A stretch of DNA of 64,000 nt. Source: Asterella californica. Lineage: Eukaryota; Streptophyta; Marchantiopsida; Marchantiales; Aytoniaceae. A program made the translations under genes and the position numbers. Below, piece after piece: positions 11,796 through 24,489 of the stretch (positions within the stretch are counted from its first letter, which is position 1; the number at the start of each line of letters is the position of its first letter). Location of the stretch: positions 4,402,001-4,466,000 of the forward strand of contig JAYKYS010000018.1 in NCBI GenBank assembly GCA_036924285.1, in the 5' to 3' direction. The notes under the pieces were generated by a model. The model had not been told where the DNA came from. It ran no database searches and saw only the letters and a program-made list of their open reading frames with translations.

Positions 11796-14700
11796 ATGGA
11801 GGCAAGCGATGCGACGAGCAGCGCGGGAAGCGCTAGCTTGTCCCAACAACAGCAACAACAACCGCAGCAGCAGGATGAAGTGCGGCCACTTTCTTCGTCG
11901 CCCGTGGCTGGGCAGGCCAAGGATGCCGCACGGCTCTTTCAAGCGCAGCGGTACTCGGAGTGTTTAGCCATACTGCATCAGCTACTCCAGAAGAAAGAAG
12001 ACGATCCGAAGGTCCCTTGGATTGTTCCTTCCTGTTGAACTCATGTCTCTTGCAGTCGTGGGGTTTGCATATTTCCATGTTATGTTGCTCTGCGTGCACT
12101 CGTTGGTGCGAAGCAGAATAAACCGTAGTGACATTCGACGAATCCGTTCTCGTAATGAATGGCCAGTTATGGTACATTTTTCATTGCGTTGAAGCGACGT
12201 TGACTTGATGCGGTAGAACCTATCTTGCCCTACGACCGCAAATTTCCGATTCGGCTCTATTTCTTAGATTCAGCATGTGCTCGCGTGTTTCATTGCAGGT
12301 GCTGCATAACATTGCGGTCGCGGAGTACTACCGAGATGGCTGCACAGATCCTCAGAAGCTACTCGATGTGCTGGCCAAAGTCAAGGTTGGTGATCGGTAC
12401 CTGCCTTTGGTTTCCTTTTGACTCTGTGAGAAATCAACTCTGAAGTTTGGCTGAATATGCCCTTGTTTGAAGATATTCTTTTGTTGGAGCTAGAAATGCT
12501 AGCTCTCCAACAACCCTATTATGTCTCTTGAAGAGCTTTATTAGTTGGTCACTCCCCTTCTCACCGGAAGACGTTTTTAACCACATTACAAAACTCCTGA
12601 GAATGAGGTTAAGGTGCTCGCAGTTACTGTGAGGAACTTGTTATGCAGGTTATCTGATGACTAATTCTAACTGCTGTTTTGACGACATCAAATCTATCGG
12701 TTGAACGTTCTGCATTCTCAAAGTTATGAACTCAGCACGTTGTGTTCATAGCGATGACATCTGTTTCAGTAGAGCGATGCCAAAGTGTAGGTTTTTGAGT
12801 TAGCGTGGTTGTTTGGAAGGGTTTAATACATCAACTACCAGGTTGACCTTGTAAACCTACGAGAAGACCATTTTGTCTCGGATTCAGTGCTATCAAATGT
12901 TCAATTTGAGTACATTGTTGGTACACCCCCTACTCATGACAAGACTTGAGCACGGTATTGTGATTCTATCACTGCTGGAAATCTCACCGAAACTGATAGC
13001 GATGAGGGTCGGGGCTAGGCATTTCAAGGATCGTGGCGAACAGTGTTAATTTGTAGGTCATGTTGTAAGCTAATTGGAGGCAATATTATCTTCAGAGGTT
13101 ACAGGACTTCTGTTGAGTGTTCGTAGAGTTCATTATGCTCACACTCAAACTTGCCTTCATCTACCAACCTTTATGTTTGCTCTTGGTTTCTTCTTGTGTC
13201 GTTTTCCATTTCTCTCTTTTGGTTTTACTCCCTCTCTTCACACTCGCTTGGTTTCTGTTATTCTTCTACTTTACTATGTCTGCTGAACCTAAACATTTCT
13301 CGTCATAGGGATTTGTCACACGAGTCAGTAATATCCTGGTTACCAGCAGGTGACAAGCATTATTGTTCCTCTGTCAACATAAATACTCTACTGAATGACG
13401 CATGATATAGTCAAGAATCATCTGTTAAAGCAATCTGGGGCACGGGCACTTGCCCCTAACAGGAGACTGACGTCATCAAGTTAATCGCCCATTCATTCTA
13501 GGTCGGTCCTGATTACTCACACTGGTAGATGGTGCCTGAGTTATGTGTGTACGTGGTTTTAGTACGCGGAGTAGCCCTCATGTACGAGTGCAACTTTAGT
13601 TCTTGCTTCTATATCAGCTGATTGTCTAGATTGTTCGGTGTTACTCTAGGGTAGGAGCGAAGAGCTTGCGCGGGCTGCCGAAGAGCAGCTAGAAGGGCTA
13701 GGCACACCATCCGTAAGCAGTTCGGTTGGGGCACGGTCTAATGCTTCAGCTTCAACTGGTACACAAGGACAGTCTGGTACTTCTGCTGCAGGATTGGGAG
13801 TTGATGCTGTCGCTTACATGGAAGACTATGATACTTCTATTCCCACTTTGAATACTGTGAGTATTGACGGCTCTGCCCCTGATCTCCGAGAAGCTACACT
13901 TGAATTTTTCTTCTTGAGAAAAACGGGAATTCAAGTTCTGTCGTACTCTCTTTTAACATCTAGATGTACTTGGCCAACTTTGAACACGCTCTCAGAGGGC
14001 TGGTGTTTGGCATTGCGAAATGAATCCGACAAGGATAATTAACTTTTATAATGCTAATAACAATTCGAAATAATAGATTCAGGTAAGTATGCTTCATCCA
14101 CATCTGAAGTTCTAAGGTCTTTCTATTTGTTGTACACTTGTTAAGAGGGTACTTGCGGATTTGATGTGCAGGCAGTCATTTTGTATCATTTGCAACAGTT
14201 TGCTGCAGCTTTGGCAGTCTTGGAACCGTTGTACTTGAACATCGAACCAATTGATGAGGTAGGCCGCCGATTTTAGTGTAAAGGTGCCCATACCGGGTAG
14301 TCAGTGCAGCATTGAGGATGGACAGCCACGTGGTAGATGGTGTTCTGGTCTTGTTCAGTTGCTTAGGATATTAATGATGAACGCTTTTAATTGCTGCGTC
14401 TAGTAATATGAATAACGATAGTTCTTCATATTACATGTTAGTTCTATGGGTGATATTGTGGAAGCACATCGGTCGGGCCTGGTTTCGAGTTATCTCGTGT
14501 GACGATTGAAGATATGTTCAGTCAGTCTATGATGTCCTTAGTATGCGGAAGCATGATTACGTTTCAATTAAGCGAGTTAGGATGGTTCTGTTTGTAACAC
14601 TTTTGTAGGACGAACGATGTACATTTCTTTGGTTACGTTGTTTCTGGTTTCAGAGGATTTTCTAGCTGTATTTGTGGAGAAAGAGAGCTCTGTTTGATCT

Positions 14701-17196
14701 CTATTTTTCCTCTTGTTATCTCGACAGGCCGCAGCTTTGCGAGTCTGCCTTCTGATGCTGGACATTACACTTGAATCAGGACAACCTGCAAAAGCAGCGG
14801 TAAGCTACTCCTAAGCCCCTTGGTGCCCGGGGTGGTGTTTCGATGATACTTCTCCGTGAATTGCTACCTTTGAACTACTTTACTTCCGCAAGAAGAGTAA
14901 ATAATTGTCGGTTTCACATTAATAAGCTGGAGAAATCGAAGGCCTCAGAGACTATACATCGAACCTTAATATCGCAAGATTGAGGAAAATTAAAGAGGGT
15001 GAACGGTTGGCCTTGTCTTATCGTGGACGACGGACTTTCTTTTGTAAACTACGTAACCTTAGGAACGTTTACATATATGCTCTAAACATGGGGCTTTTGT
15101 CCTATTGGGAAATTTCCAAGAGTAAGTGGGGGTACTGAATAGTTGGAATCTGACAGGCTGCCTTGCAAACTATGGAGAAGACATTTGGGTACCTGTTATC
15201 GCCGGCAGAAGGTGGTGGTACTGCCCAGTCGCAGCCTTCGTCGCAATCACAACTCTTAAGTACTGTAGGAACTGGTTTGAGCATGACCGATAGCAGCAAT
15301 GGCTTGTCTTCGCTAGTTGCAAGTGGAGAATTGGGTCTGACCCGCACGTCCTCAGAAGAAGTCCTTGACGAAGAAGCCCTGAGTTTGAGTTTGGATGTCG
15401 AAGGTTCGCATGGGGTACGGACTTCATCTCTTGTTCCGTTGCCAAGTGGAATGTCTGTGCCAAACGTGGAGAAAGTTCTTCCTGCTCCAGTCATGGATCT
15501 GAAGTTGATGCTGCATTTGTACAAAGTGCGGCTCCTTATGCTTACGCGCAATTTGAAAGCAACAAAACGGGAGGTGAAGTCGGCACTGAACTTGTCGCGG
15601 GATCACTTGACAGCATTGCTTCTAAAGGCTCAGCTTGAATACTCTCGAGCAAACTATAGAAAAGCTATCAAGCTTTTGACCACCTGCAGCAGTCGAGTGG
15701 AGGTTGGAAGGACAGCTATGTTCTTATCCAATCTTGGTTGTATACATCATCAACTCCGAAAGGATCAAACAGCTGCTATTTATTTTCGGAAGGCGTTGAT
15801 GGCGAACGCAGCTACTATCAAGGAGTCTCCCTTGAAACTCAACACTTTCTCACAGGACAAATCTCTTGCCATGCTTTACAATGCAGGCCTTCAGCAACTC
15901 ATTTGCGGCAACCCGGTACTGGCCGCTTCGTGCTTCCAAGAAGCAGGAGCCTTGTATTATAATCAGCCTTTACTGTGGCTTCGTCTTGCGGAGTGCTGTA
16001 TTTTAGCTCTTGAGAAAGGTCTCCTGGAGCCTAGCAACGAGAGCGTCGCTGTCAAGAGGGAGGACATAAAGGTTTCCGTTATTGGAGAAGGAAAGTGGAG
16101 ACGGGTGGTTTTGCCAGCGGGAAGCTTGAATCCAACAGCAAGTACTAAAGATTTGGATCTTGAATCAGCCAGATCGGAGGAGGAAGCAAACTCAGAGAAA
16201 ACTACTTCGACTTTAGAAAGCAACTCCCTCCCGGGTAGACAGCAAAAACTGTCGATGTCGTATGCTAGACATTGCTTACATATGGCCCTTCACCTGTTGG
16301 ACAAACGTGAGGCGAAAGCAGCGGAAGTGGCGGCTGCAGTAGCTGCAGAAGCAGCTGAAAGTAGAGAAGGAGAAGAAACGACAAATTCGATCGGTACCCA
16401 GAGTCAAAAGAACGGAACAACTGACAAAAAGGGAAATCCCAGTAGTGGTGCTGGTGGAACAGGTTCGCAGGTCAGTCCGAATGGTGATGGAAAAGAGAAC
16501 AAGGTGACCAGCGGAACTAGTGGCACAATCACAGCAGCAATTGCAGCCTATGAAGAGGAGAAAAAGAAGGAGCAGGTATTGATCCGGCAGAGTGTTTTGA
16601 CTGACTTGGCTTACGTCGAGCTCTGTCTTCAGAACCCCCTGCAAGCGCTCAAGATGGCTACCACTCTACTCTTTCAACCAGATTGTCCACAGATGTGCCA
16701 GTTTTTGGCTCGTATGTATGCGGCCGAAGCTTTGTGCTTGCTAGACCGTCCAAGGGAAGCTGTGGATCACTTATCCGCTTGTTTAGTTGAAAGTTCAGGA
16801 GTTGAACAAAGTACAGCGATTGTTGAAGAGGATGGTCCGAAGTGGAAGAGTGGTGATAACAGTGAGGCCAGTGGTGATGGGGATGAGACGGTAAGTATCA
16901 GCCCCATCACCACCTTACCGGATGCATTGAACGTTTCTAAAATGTCAGGTTCTCGTGCCCGAGCATCGCTGTATGTGAATTTGGCAGCTGTTCATGTGAT
17001 GCAGGGGGACCTGTCACAGGCCCAGCAATGGGCGTCACAGGCAGTTGCTATTGCCCCTGCAAATCCATTAGCTGTCTTAGCTGTAGTATATGTAGAACTT
17101 TTGAGAGGCCGGAGAGAGGAGGCGTTGAGCATGTTGAAGCACTGCCGCCATCTATGTGTAGTGAGTCCGAATAAATTGTTATGGCAGAGGGATTGA
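11796..17196 (+). CDS. CNOT10: CCR4-NOT complex subunit 10 (CNOT10)
   Basis: TPR-repeat subunit of the CCR4-NOT mRNA deadenylase; in animals it pairs with CNOT11. Proposed exons are 11796-12011, 12299-12385, 13650-13856, 14172-14258, 14728-14799 and 15157-17196. All join in phase 0 to give about 902 residues, longer than typical plant and animal homologues (about 750-800). The start is the ATG at 11796, followed by a Gln-rich low-complexity stretch. Family-typical segments are AARLFQAQRYSECLAILHQL (TPR 1), HNIAVAEYYRDG, NTAVILYHLQQF, LEPLYLNIEPIDE and ARHCLHMALHLL. The C-terminal TPRs span SRARASLYVNLAAVHVMQGD onward. A Ser/Gly/Glu-rich insert lies between about residues 600 and 690. The exon 1 donor (GTCCCT) is weak; all other junctions are ordinary GT-AG. 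Function is known for the family, not tested here. Confidence 0.93.
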
Positions 17197-20046
17197 GCGA
17201 GTTTCAAACTTGCCTTCATTGTGCACTTGTAAGAAAGAACACTTTGAATGAGCTGGTAGGTTGTAACATAAACGAAGGAACGTTAGCAGAGAGGAGAAAA
17301 CAATAAAGTTACCCTTTGTTAGATGGGTCTGATAAGTCAGTGCCGTTGTATTTTGAGGTTACTTCAGGGCTGTTGGGTAAGTCGAAGTTAGAATGTCACG
17401 GAACTCTTCGAAATTCAAACATCACATATTGTTGACTCGTTCATGAAATAGCCATTTTCTTCATCCTCGATGAGATGTACGTTTGGGCCTCAAGATTCTT
17501 GTCGAGGATGAATAAGCATTCATTGCTTATCTGACATAACGCTGATGAAGGTCTCACAGTATTTCTGTTAAGATGTGCCGGGCCGATTGGATATGGCTGC
17601 AGCGATCAGACATGTTTTCGTGATTAGAGATGGGAAGTAGTCTGTATCCCTAACTTTGCGGCGGTAAGGACTTCCCGCGTGGGACGGAGTACACGACGGA
17701 TAGAGTGCTCCATGACGTCTAGTGGAATATCGCCGGCTGATGCGGCAGCACACTTGGAGCGGACTGTAATGGCGCCAGAAAGACGACGTGCTAATCCCTT
17801 TGTGGAGAGAATCATTCTCGGCATATAACTACATCTGTGAGAACGTCGTGTGTGATCTGAAGCGGTCTGTCCGAAGAGAAAGGTGTAGTAGATCGTTATG
17901 CCATTTCATTACATATAACACTCGTGCTTGAGATTTCTACGGTTGGAAGTAGGATAGACAAGACGGGCTACTCCATATCACAATCCCAAATACCCAAGTG
18001 ATGTAAGTATTGCATCTCTGCATTGCTTTCGTCTGAATTCGATATATTGGAAAAACTACCAAAGCTTGCTAGATAGATCAGAAGGAATTGCATCTCATCT
18101 CATTAGAGATCTGCTACGCTGCTCGTCCATTCCTGCTTCCTGCTGTGGAGACACGCATTTGAGTTGTGAAACGCACTTCTGGTGAATAGACCGGAGCAGT
18201 TTCGTAAACTCACCATTTACTACTGGAACGGAAACAGTCGTTAACTTGGTTGCGGAAATCTCGACAAATATGTACTGCCTCCGCGACTAAACTCGTCCCA
18301 TTGGATTACAAGAATGGATGTCGTTTGCGTGTCGTGAGACCCATATTTCTGTTTCTCTACACCCTCACAACTATAATTACCAGTCATAACGAGATTTAGT
18401 GGAGGCGTGTCAAACTTCACCGTTGGTTCGAAATCTCCTCGTAGAACAACAAGGCGAAGAAAGAGAACCGAACGCCGTGAGAGTGACCTCAAATCTCCTC
18501 ACGAAGCATAAAATCTCCTCAGAGGTTTCTATTATCTCTAGAGACTGTCAGCGATTTCGAAATTCATGATGCGTCGAGGGGATTAGAGAAAACTTTGCAA
18601 GCTAGTTGAGAGTATCTCCACAGCATCAATGAACCTATCAACTCCTACAAGAGAGAAAGAACGTGCCCCGCAAAAGCTAAGTTTGACACATCTACCCCTA
18701 GTGGATAACTGTCTTTCACCGTACGAAGAAAACATTCTGAGGTTCTTTTTGACCACTTTCTTTGTACTTTTGCGGTGTCATGTACATGTAGCTCTCACCC
18801 AAGCATCCAGTTACGTCAAGCAAAACGAAACGCCGGTTAGAGCTACAACGAAAATGACTTACGCTTGAAGTAAGTACCACTGACATCATTGTACCGAAGA
18901 CTTGCTTGAATCGGTCCCAGACGTTACCCTTTTTTGCTGGAATGAGTTCTCGACCGGATGAGTTTGCTTGAACATACCTTTTACTGACCGCACAAGTCTT
19001 AAGTAGTAGAGCTGGCAGCTGACCGCATGCTATTCAAGACTGACGTGTTACTCCTGATGCCAGTTAGGCAAACCCACTGACTGACAAACGGGACTGACAG
19101 AGATTCGGAGCATCTCCTATGGTTTCTCATGGCTTCTCTTCTTGCTTTACGATGTATAGCTTTCAACATTTTCACTCCATGTATCCTTCCAGTTTATAAT
19201 TATATAATATTTTCTGCTTTGAGTAAAACATTAATCAGAGCCGTTGATTCTATCTCTTTTCTTTCATGAATGTAAACGATTTGTTAAAATACCATCACAC
19301 AATGAAATTATTATTCCCAAACCAAATACAAAGAATATACAATATAGAAACCATAGCAACACAGAATGAGATTGTAGATTTGGACATTCAATCTCATTGC
19401 GTTGTTGCTATTCGTTAAAGATTATTTATATGTTGAATATGAAAACAAGAAAAAAAGGAAATTTTTTGTCATGTAATGTATTTAGCCTTATTAGTAGAAG
19501 GCTAATTGATGGCGAGCTCAAACAGAGCGGCTGTGAAACCTGAAACGAATTAGGTTAGATCTGGATTCACAACCCAAGTATATATTCACCGGAGTCAGGT
19601 TGGTAGCTGCTGTGGCGGTTTGTTTCATGTTTATTTAACGATTATTTTCTGGTGGCGGCCAGTGCGTTTCCAAGATCATTTCGCCGCATGCTCATTGTAT
19701 GACAAGGCAAGCTCGGATGCATATTCACATTTCGAGCATGACGGACAGTTTTTTGATACAGAAGCATACTGCATAGAGCAGATATTAGAAGAAGGAAGAG
19801 AACAAAAGTTTCTGCACAGATGCGTATAGCAGGGCCAGGTGACTTCTTAAGTACACTGCCTGCCCGCTATCGTGCAACTACTTCGCCTGTACAGGCAACC
19901 AGAAATCTTTATCGTAATGGTCCCGTGCTATTCACGATATTCGTGATATGGTAAGACGTAATAGGAAATAGCCAGTGCATAGGGAGTACAGTTTGCAGAG
20001 TGATACAGTGTGAAGAGGGTGAGCCTATACAACAATGGGAGTAATT
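17197..20046. other. intergenic stretch downstream of CNOT10
   Basis: This holds the CNOT10 3' UTR and then spacer. On the minus strand a 66-codon frame at 17824-17624 has a coding-like composition, but I do not recognise it and see no flanking exons. A fold-back structure with imperfect ~22-bp arms lies at about 19360-19415. A block at 19470-19550 recurs near 34335-34400. Confidence 0.5.
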
Positions 20047-20958
20047 TTAAACTTTGATGAAGAAACACATGTCCGACTCAGTTGAACGTAGCAGGGTGCC
20101 AACAAAAGGTACGTACTCCGGTAGTACGAGGTCCTACGAAGGTGGTCTTTCTGCTTCAGACACCAATTTTGTTCTCTCTTCTGGATCGCATTTGTCCTCC
20201 GGCTGCTAGTACTTGTGGTTGCAGTGCACGCAACGCTGAGTCTCTATGAAAAAGAAAATCTCGTCGATGTCTTCAGGAGTGATGTCAGCCGGCCAGATAA
20301 GAGAAGTCCATAGCGCATCCGTGCGTCTTTTGTGTATACTGTGCTAGAGAAGCCACCTGAGAGACGCCATGTATTTATCAGATATAAGCATCACACGTAG
20401 ACAACGCGAAAAAATTGTTGTAGTGGATGCCGACTTCTATACTTGTTGAATTGGAATGTCCTTTGCAATATGTTGAAGTACGTTAGCTCCACCCGGTTCT
20501 TTGTGTCAGACGCTCCAAGCAACATGTACATCTTTTTCTCATCTGAGATCATGGAGTCGGTGATGTTTTTCATGCTCGCTCTATGGTGTTCCTCTTGATT
20601 ATCTTTGAGACGATAACCCACCATTCTCACGAATGTGTGGAGTCCCTTGTTGGACATCCCCTTTATGCGGACTTTGCCGCCCACAAGTTTACTTTTGTCC
20701 CATCCAGGAGTTTACATTACACGTTTCTTCACATCAGTATATGGTTTCGCGTAGATACAAGTTACCCCTTGGAAATGTAAGTGGAGGAGACTACCTCCAC
20801 GCTCCACAGAGAAGACTCCTGATAGACAGTGTGCATGGAGAAAGTCAGAAAACAAGGAAAACGATGATATGTTCCATATCAGTGCCGGTCCTGCAAACCG
20901 TCATTGAAGTCTCCAGGCTCGGTCTCCTTGCTCTCACTTCTCTCCTCAAAGATATCAT
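20047..20958 (-). pseudogene. HUH endonuclease (Replitron-like), decayed copy C
   Basis: The minus strand carries a broken version of the ORF2 protein seen intact at 47014-47964. The start region begins at the ATG at 20958 (MISLRRE). The HUH motif survives as HLHFQG at about 20760. The tyrosine motif survives as GYRLKD at about 20620, followed by SMKNITD and the NRVEL and FNKYRSRHPL segments, then WPADITPEDIDEIFF. At least one frameshift upstream of the HUH motif and two stops (near 20719 and 20340) break it. The frame ends in TAA at 20047. It pairs with the ORF1 relic directly upstream. Confidence 0.8.
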
Positions 20959-20959
20959 C

Positions 20960-21300
20960 TCATGAGAAGGACGGATAGTGATGACAAACAAACCTGAACT
21001 GTAATGGATATGCAGAGAAGTGGCAGTCTTCTATACAAGCAGCAACAATGGATTCAAAAGTATTGTCAGGATGTTTAAACAACGCAAGGTACGAGAACAT
21101 GTAGAATCTGCGGTCCTACAAGTGACAAATTATCAGAAGAACAGGAGAAGAATCTGTAAGGACCAGCCAAGCTTCATATCAGAGTGAATGCAAGAGGCAA
21201 AGAGAACAAATCTTGCTAATTCTGACAGAACTTCAGCAAGAACGGCAGGAGTTCTCGACCAGAAGTGACTTCCAAGTACGCAGTTTCATAACAACTATAA
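20960..21300 (-). pseudogene. ORF1 relic of the HUH element, copy C
   Basis: Minus-strand sequence in the frame ending TGA at 20962-20960 matches the ORF1 proteins of the copies at 28 kb and 46 kb. Shared pieces include YLEVTSGRELLPFLLKF, AGPYRFFSCSSDNL, DRRFYMFSYLALF, and a C-terminal Cys/His cluster ending FVCHHY. Several stops and a small frameshift are present. The upstream edge is not resolved. Function unknown. Confidence 0.65.
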
Positions 21301-22079
21301 AGTACATATTACATTTGGACCAAAATGAACTAATATTTCTCCAATATTTCCCAAATACGACAACTCTCTTTATTCTCATAAGCGTTTGGGCAGACATGAT
21401 TCCATTTTATTCTATACAAAAAATAAGAAAATTAATTTTACAATTTTCTAAAATTCTTATATAAAAAATCATACTATGTTTGAGATGCAACCAATACAAG
21501 TTAAATATTTAAAAATTATTTATATGAAGTATCTTATTTTATTATACACAACATTATAAAACCAGTTTATCTAAGAGGTTTATATTATATAATTATAGTA
21601 GGTTTATATGTCTTGCACTGTATTCCATCTTTTTCAAACAATATAATTACATGATATTCCGAATGGTTAATATCAAACTTCTTCTATTTAGATATATCTT
21701 GTGAATGATAAAATGTTGAATTTTATATTTATATATAGTTTTTATATTCTGCAGTTTCTGTAACTTATACCTGAATGAAATTTTTATCTTTATTTCTACA
21801 GTATTTTACTCTGGGAATATCATGATTCTCTAACAAATGCATAACACTCACCATGCCACACCTTATTGCTATGCATTTGCATAGCTAACCGTCAATCCCG
21901 AGTAAAAGAGAATACGACAGAAGTAGGAGAGCAGGGTGACAATTTTTTGGCTTTTAGCAAAGCCGAAGGAGGAAGGGACTCCGGTTCATCATGCTTGTAG
22001 GCGAAGTTGGGTCGTCATAGTTTGTCGCGTTGCAAGAACGTTGGTCTCTTAGGATGAACTCAATATCAACAAACAGACA
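21301..22079. other. AT-rich spacer
   Basis: No recognisable gene. Strongly AT-rich from about 21400 to 21800, then a GC-richer block at 21850-22030. It lies between the HUH element relic and the Helitron relic and may contain decayed edges of either. Confidence 0.4.
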
Positions 22080-22735
22080 TCGATGGATTTAAAATATCTG
22101 AACTCCATATTCATAAAACAAAATTTGAATTTAATTTCAATTCTTCACTTATTTTATACAAATAAAAATATCAAAATTCATAGTGCTTTTATATTTTATA
22201 TTATTGAATATCCATTCGAGTTTAGCGATCATATACTTATAAATGTATCAACAAATTTTAAAATATTTGATAATCCAAAGGATACAAGAGGATTATAAAA
22301 TATTTATATTTAAAAATTAGTATGTTAATTGAATTATGCTTCAATTATAATATAAAAGATGATCTCACAACTAATAGCGATGTTATTTTCAAATCAACTA
22401 CTAAATATAAAAATACTCACATTAGATTATATCTATCCTTCTTAGATATCTTTTTACAATTTTCAACAATTTATACTCAATAGATTCAATAAAAGTATAA
22501 AAGTTACAGGAATTCAATTTCCAATTCAACAAGCAACAGCAAGAACTATTCACATATCGCAAGGTCTCACTATGCAGCAACTAGAATTTAATTTTAAACA
22601 TATCAATCGACATGGACTAACATATACCGCATTATCAAGAATAAAAAATACTCAAAATGTATATTTGTTACAATCCATCAAACATCATCATATTAATATT
22701 GATAAAAAAGTACAACATGAAATGCATTGACTAAA
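22080..22735 (+). pseudogene. Helitron PIF1-type helicase, C-terminal relic
   Basis: Two plus-strand frames together give the C-terminal end of a PIF1-family helicase of the Helitron type. Visible landmarks are FKSTTKYKNTHI near 22390 and a motif V-like IQQATARTIHISQGLT near 22540, corresponding to the family T-[IV]-H-[KR]-SQG-[ML]-T. A motif VI-like HGLTYTALSRIKN follows near 22610. Stops and frameshifts are frequent and composition is very AT-rich, so this is old. Helicases of this class unwind DNA at the rolling-circle fork during Helitron transposition. The Rep domain that should lie upstream was not found. Confidence 0.75.
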
Positions 22736-22794
22736 TACAATATCTTAATGGAAATTTTCTGTCCTTGATATTCAACCATACACTTCATAGTTAA

Positions 22795-23490
22795 TCTTTA
22801 TGTTAATTCAGTGTCTAAACACAAGATCTCTTTCGAAACATTATGAAGATATTAAAGAAGATCATCAGTCGCAACTCTATGATGTTTTGAATGAATCATT
22901 GATAGAAGATTCAAAATTCATTCAATATATTATCAATACTAATAAATTTAAATATCTTCATACATATAATTGTAGAGGTTTATTATTATTATATCAGTCT
23001 ACAATGAAATTATCTTATTTCAGTATTTATGGATCATGTTAGTATGAAATTATTTCTATAAATTTTAATATACATACTCGTCGTGCAATCAATATCAATG
23101 CACTATACAAATCACCTCAAATGCTCATTACTCAAATTTTTTTTACAGTTAGGTACCGTAATAAGGAAAAATCTAACTATCATTCCATCAATTCTCATAG
23201 GTGAATTTAATATAGATCTGATTCAAACCACTAATCCTCAAATTAAACATTTACTCTCTTTCATATCGGAACCTAATTCTTTGTAGCATTTCTAAAGTTA
23301 CAACTAAATATGGATCACCTTCATATCATATACGGACAAATATCTCACAATATGATAATCTAGCTTCATCCCTTCTAACTTATTGATCAGATCATGATCC
23401 CACTTTTATTCTATATAAAAGATCATCACATGTCTTTGATTTTGTACAGGTCTTAATCCCAAATGCATATCCCTACACTTTGTTGATGAT
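22795..23490 (+). pseudogene. Endonuclease (EEP) domain of a Helentron-type Helitron
   Basis: Downstream of the helicase relic, the frames read as a decayed exonuclease-endonuclease-phosphatase domain. It starts with LNTRSLSKHYEDI and LNESLIED (the catalytic Glu region). ALYKSPQ follows, then ILIGEFNID (usually GDFN) and, at the end, SDHDPTF, the SDH motif. The order helicase then EEP is the arrangement of Helentrons (Helitron2). Stops at 23040, about 23284 and elsewhere make it inactive. A LINE endonuclease is the alternative, but the adjoining helicase argues against it. Confidence 0.72.
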
Positions 23491-24059
23491 ATAAATCCGC
23501 ACTAATTTTATAAGATCGCGTAAGCGAATGACTCAATCTCATTGTCAGGGAAATTAGAACATGTTTATTCCCAAGATGAATAATATGCATGCAATATCAA
23601 CTACGGAGAACTTCTGTTCCATTGCTGTTATAGAAAAACAAATATGAGTTACGTGGAAATCATATAAGCTGAAAAAAGACACAAATTTATATCTAAATAT
23701 TAACGTTGTTAAGTGATAGCTGTCGTGGAGATGTGAAAACATCCAGAAAAACCCATAATAGAAATGTATATTCACAGATTGTAAAAAGTATAATTGCAAT
23801 AACTGGTTAAAGATTTTTATTTGGTCAACATAGTAATTTATTAACATGTTGACAGAATAATGTTCATGTTCATTTATTAACATGTTGATAAGAACAATGT
23901 ATGAAAATATGTTACTTCATATGTTGCGGTAGAGGACAAGCGGAACAACAAGATTTTCTATAATCAATGATTGGACAATTAAGTGCCTTAGGTTTTTCTC
24001 GCTAATTCTATCGGGCTCGTGTATCATGATCGTCTTTGGAATAATTATATTATTCGCGT
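23491..24059. other. spacer with a shared short motif
   Basis: AT-rich, without a convincing gene. Near 23926-23980 it contains 'agaggacaagcgg' followed by a 'gattggac' stretch; the same pair of motifs recurs near 27497-27555 and 48828-48895. Confidence 0.4.
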
Positions 24060-24489
24060 GTGACGGGGCCGTTTATATCATTAAATCTGGAGCTATATCG
24101 CGGGGCCGCATCTTGCGTTGCTGCGTCGCAACGTCGGGCCGCTGTATCGCTCATTCTATCTTTCTCATCGTTAGATCATGTGTGGCGAGGTGTGTGGCTT
24201 CTATCGCTGTATCTAGCACAAAGGCCTCTTCTTCGAGTCAATGTATCTTCATGACGGGACTGACGCTCCGCAGCTGTATCGTATCATTGTATTGATGTAT
24301 AGCTGGGGTTGTACGTTCTTGAGGCGACACCGCTTCTTCATCGCTCTCGCTTCTTCATCGCTTCATCACACCTCTGTATCGCTGCTGTTCTCATGCCGAG
24401 ATGTTCTTCTTCTATCGTATTGCAACCTGCCAATTGCCGCTTAATGGCGGAGCTCTTTTGTCTTCCATTTCAGTTTTTTTGCTCTTGTA

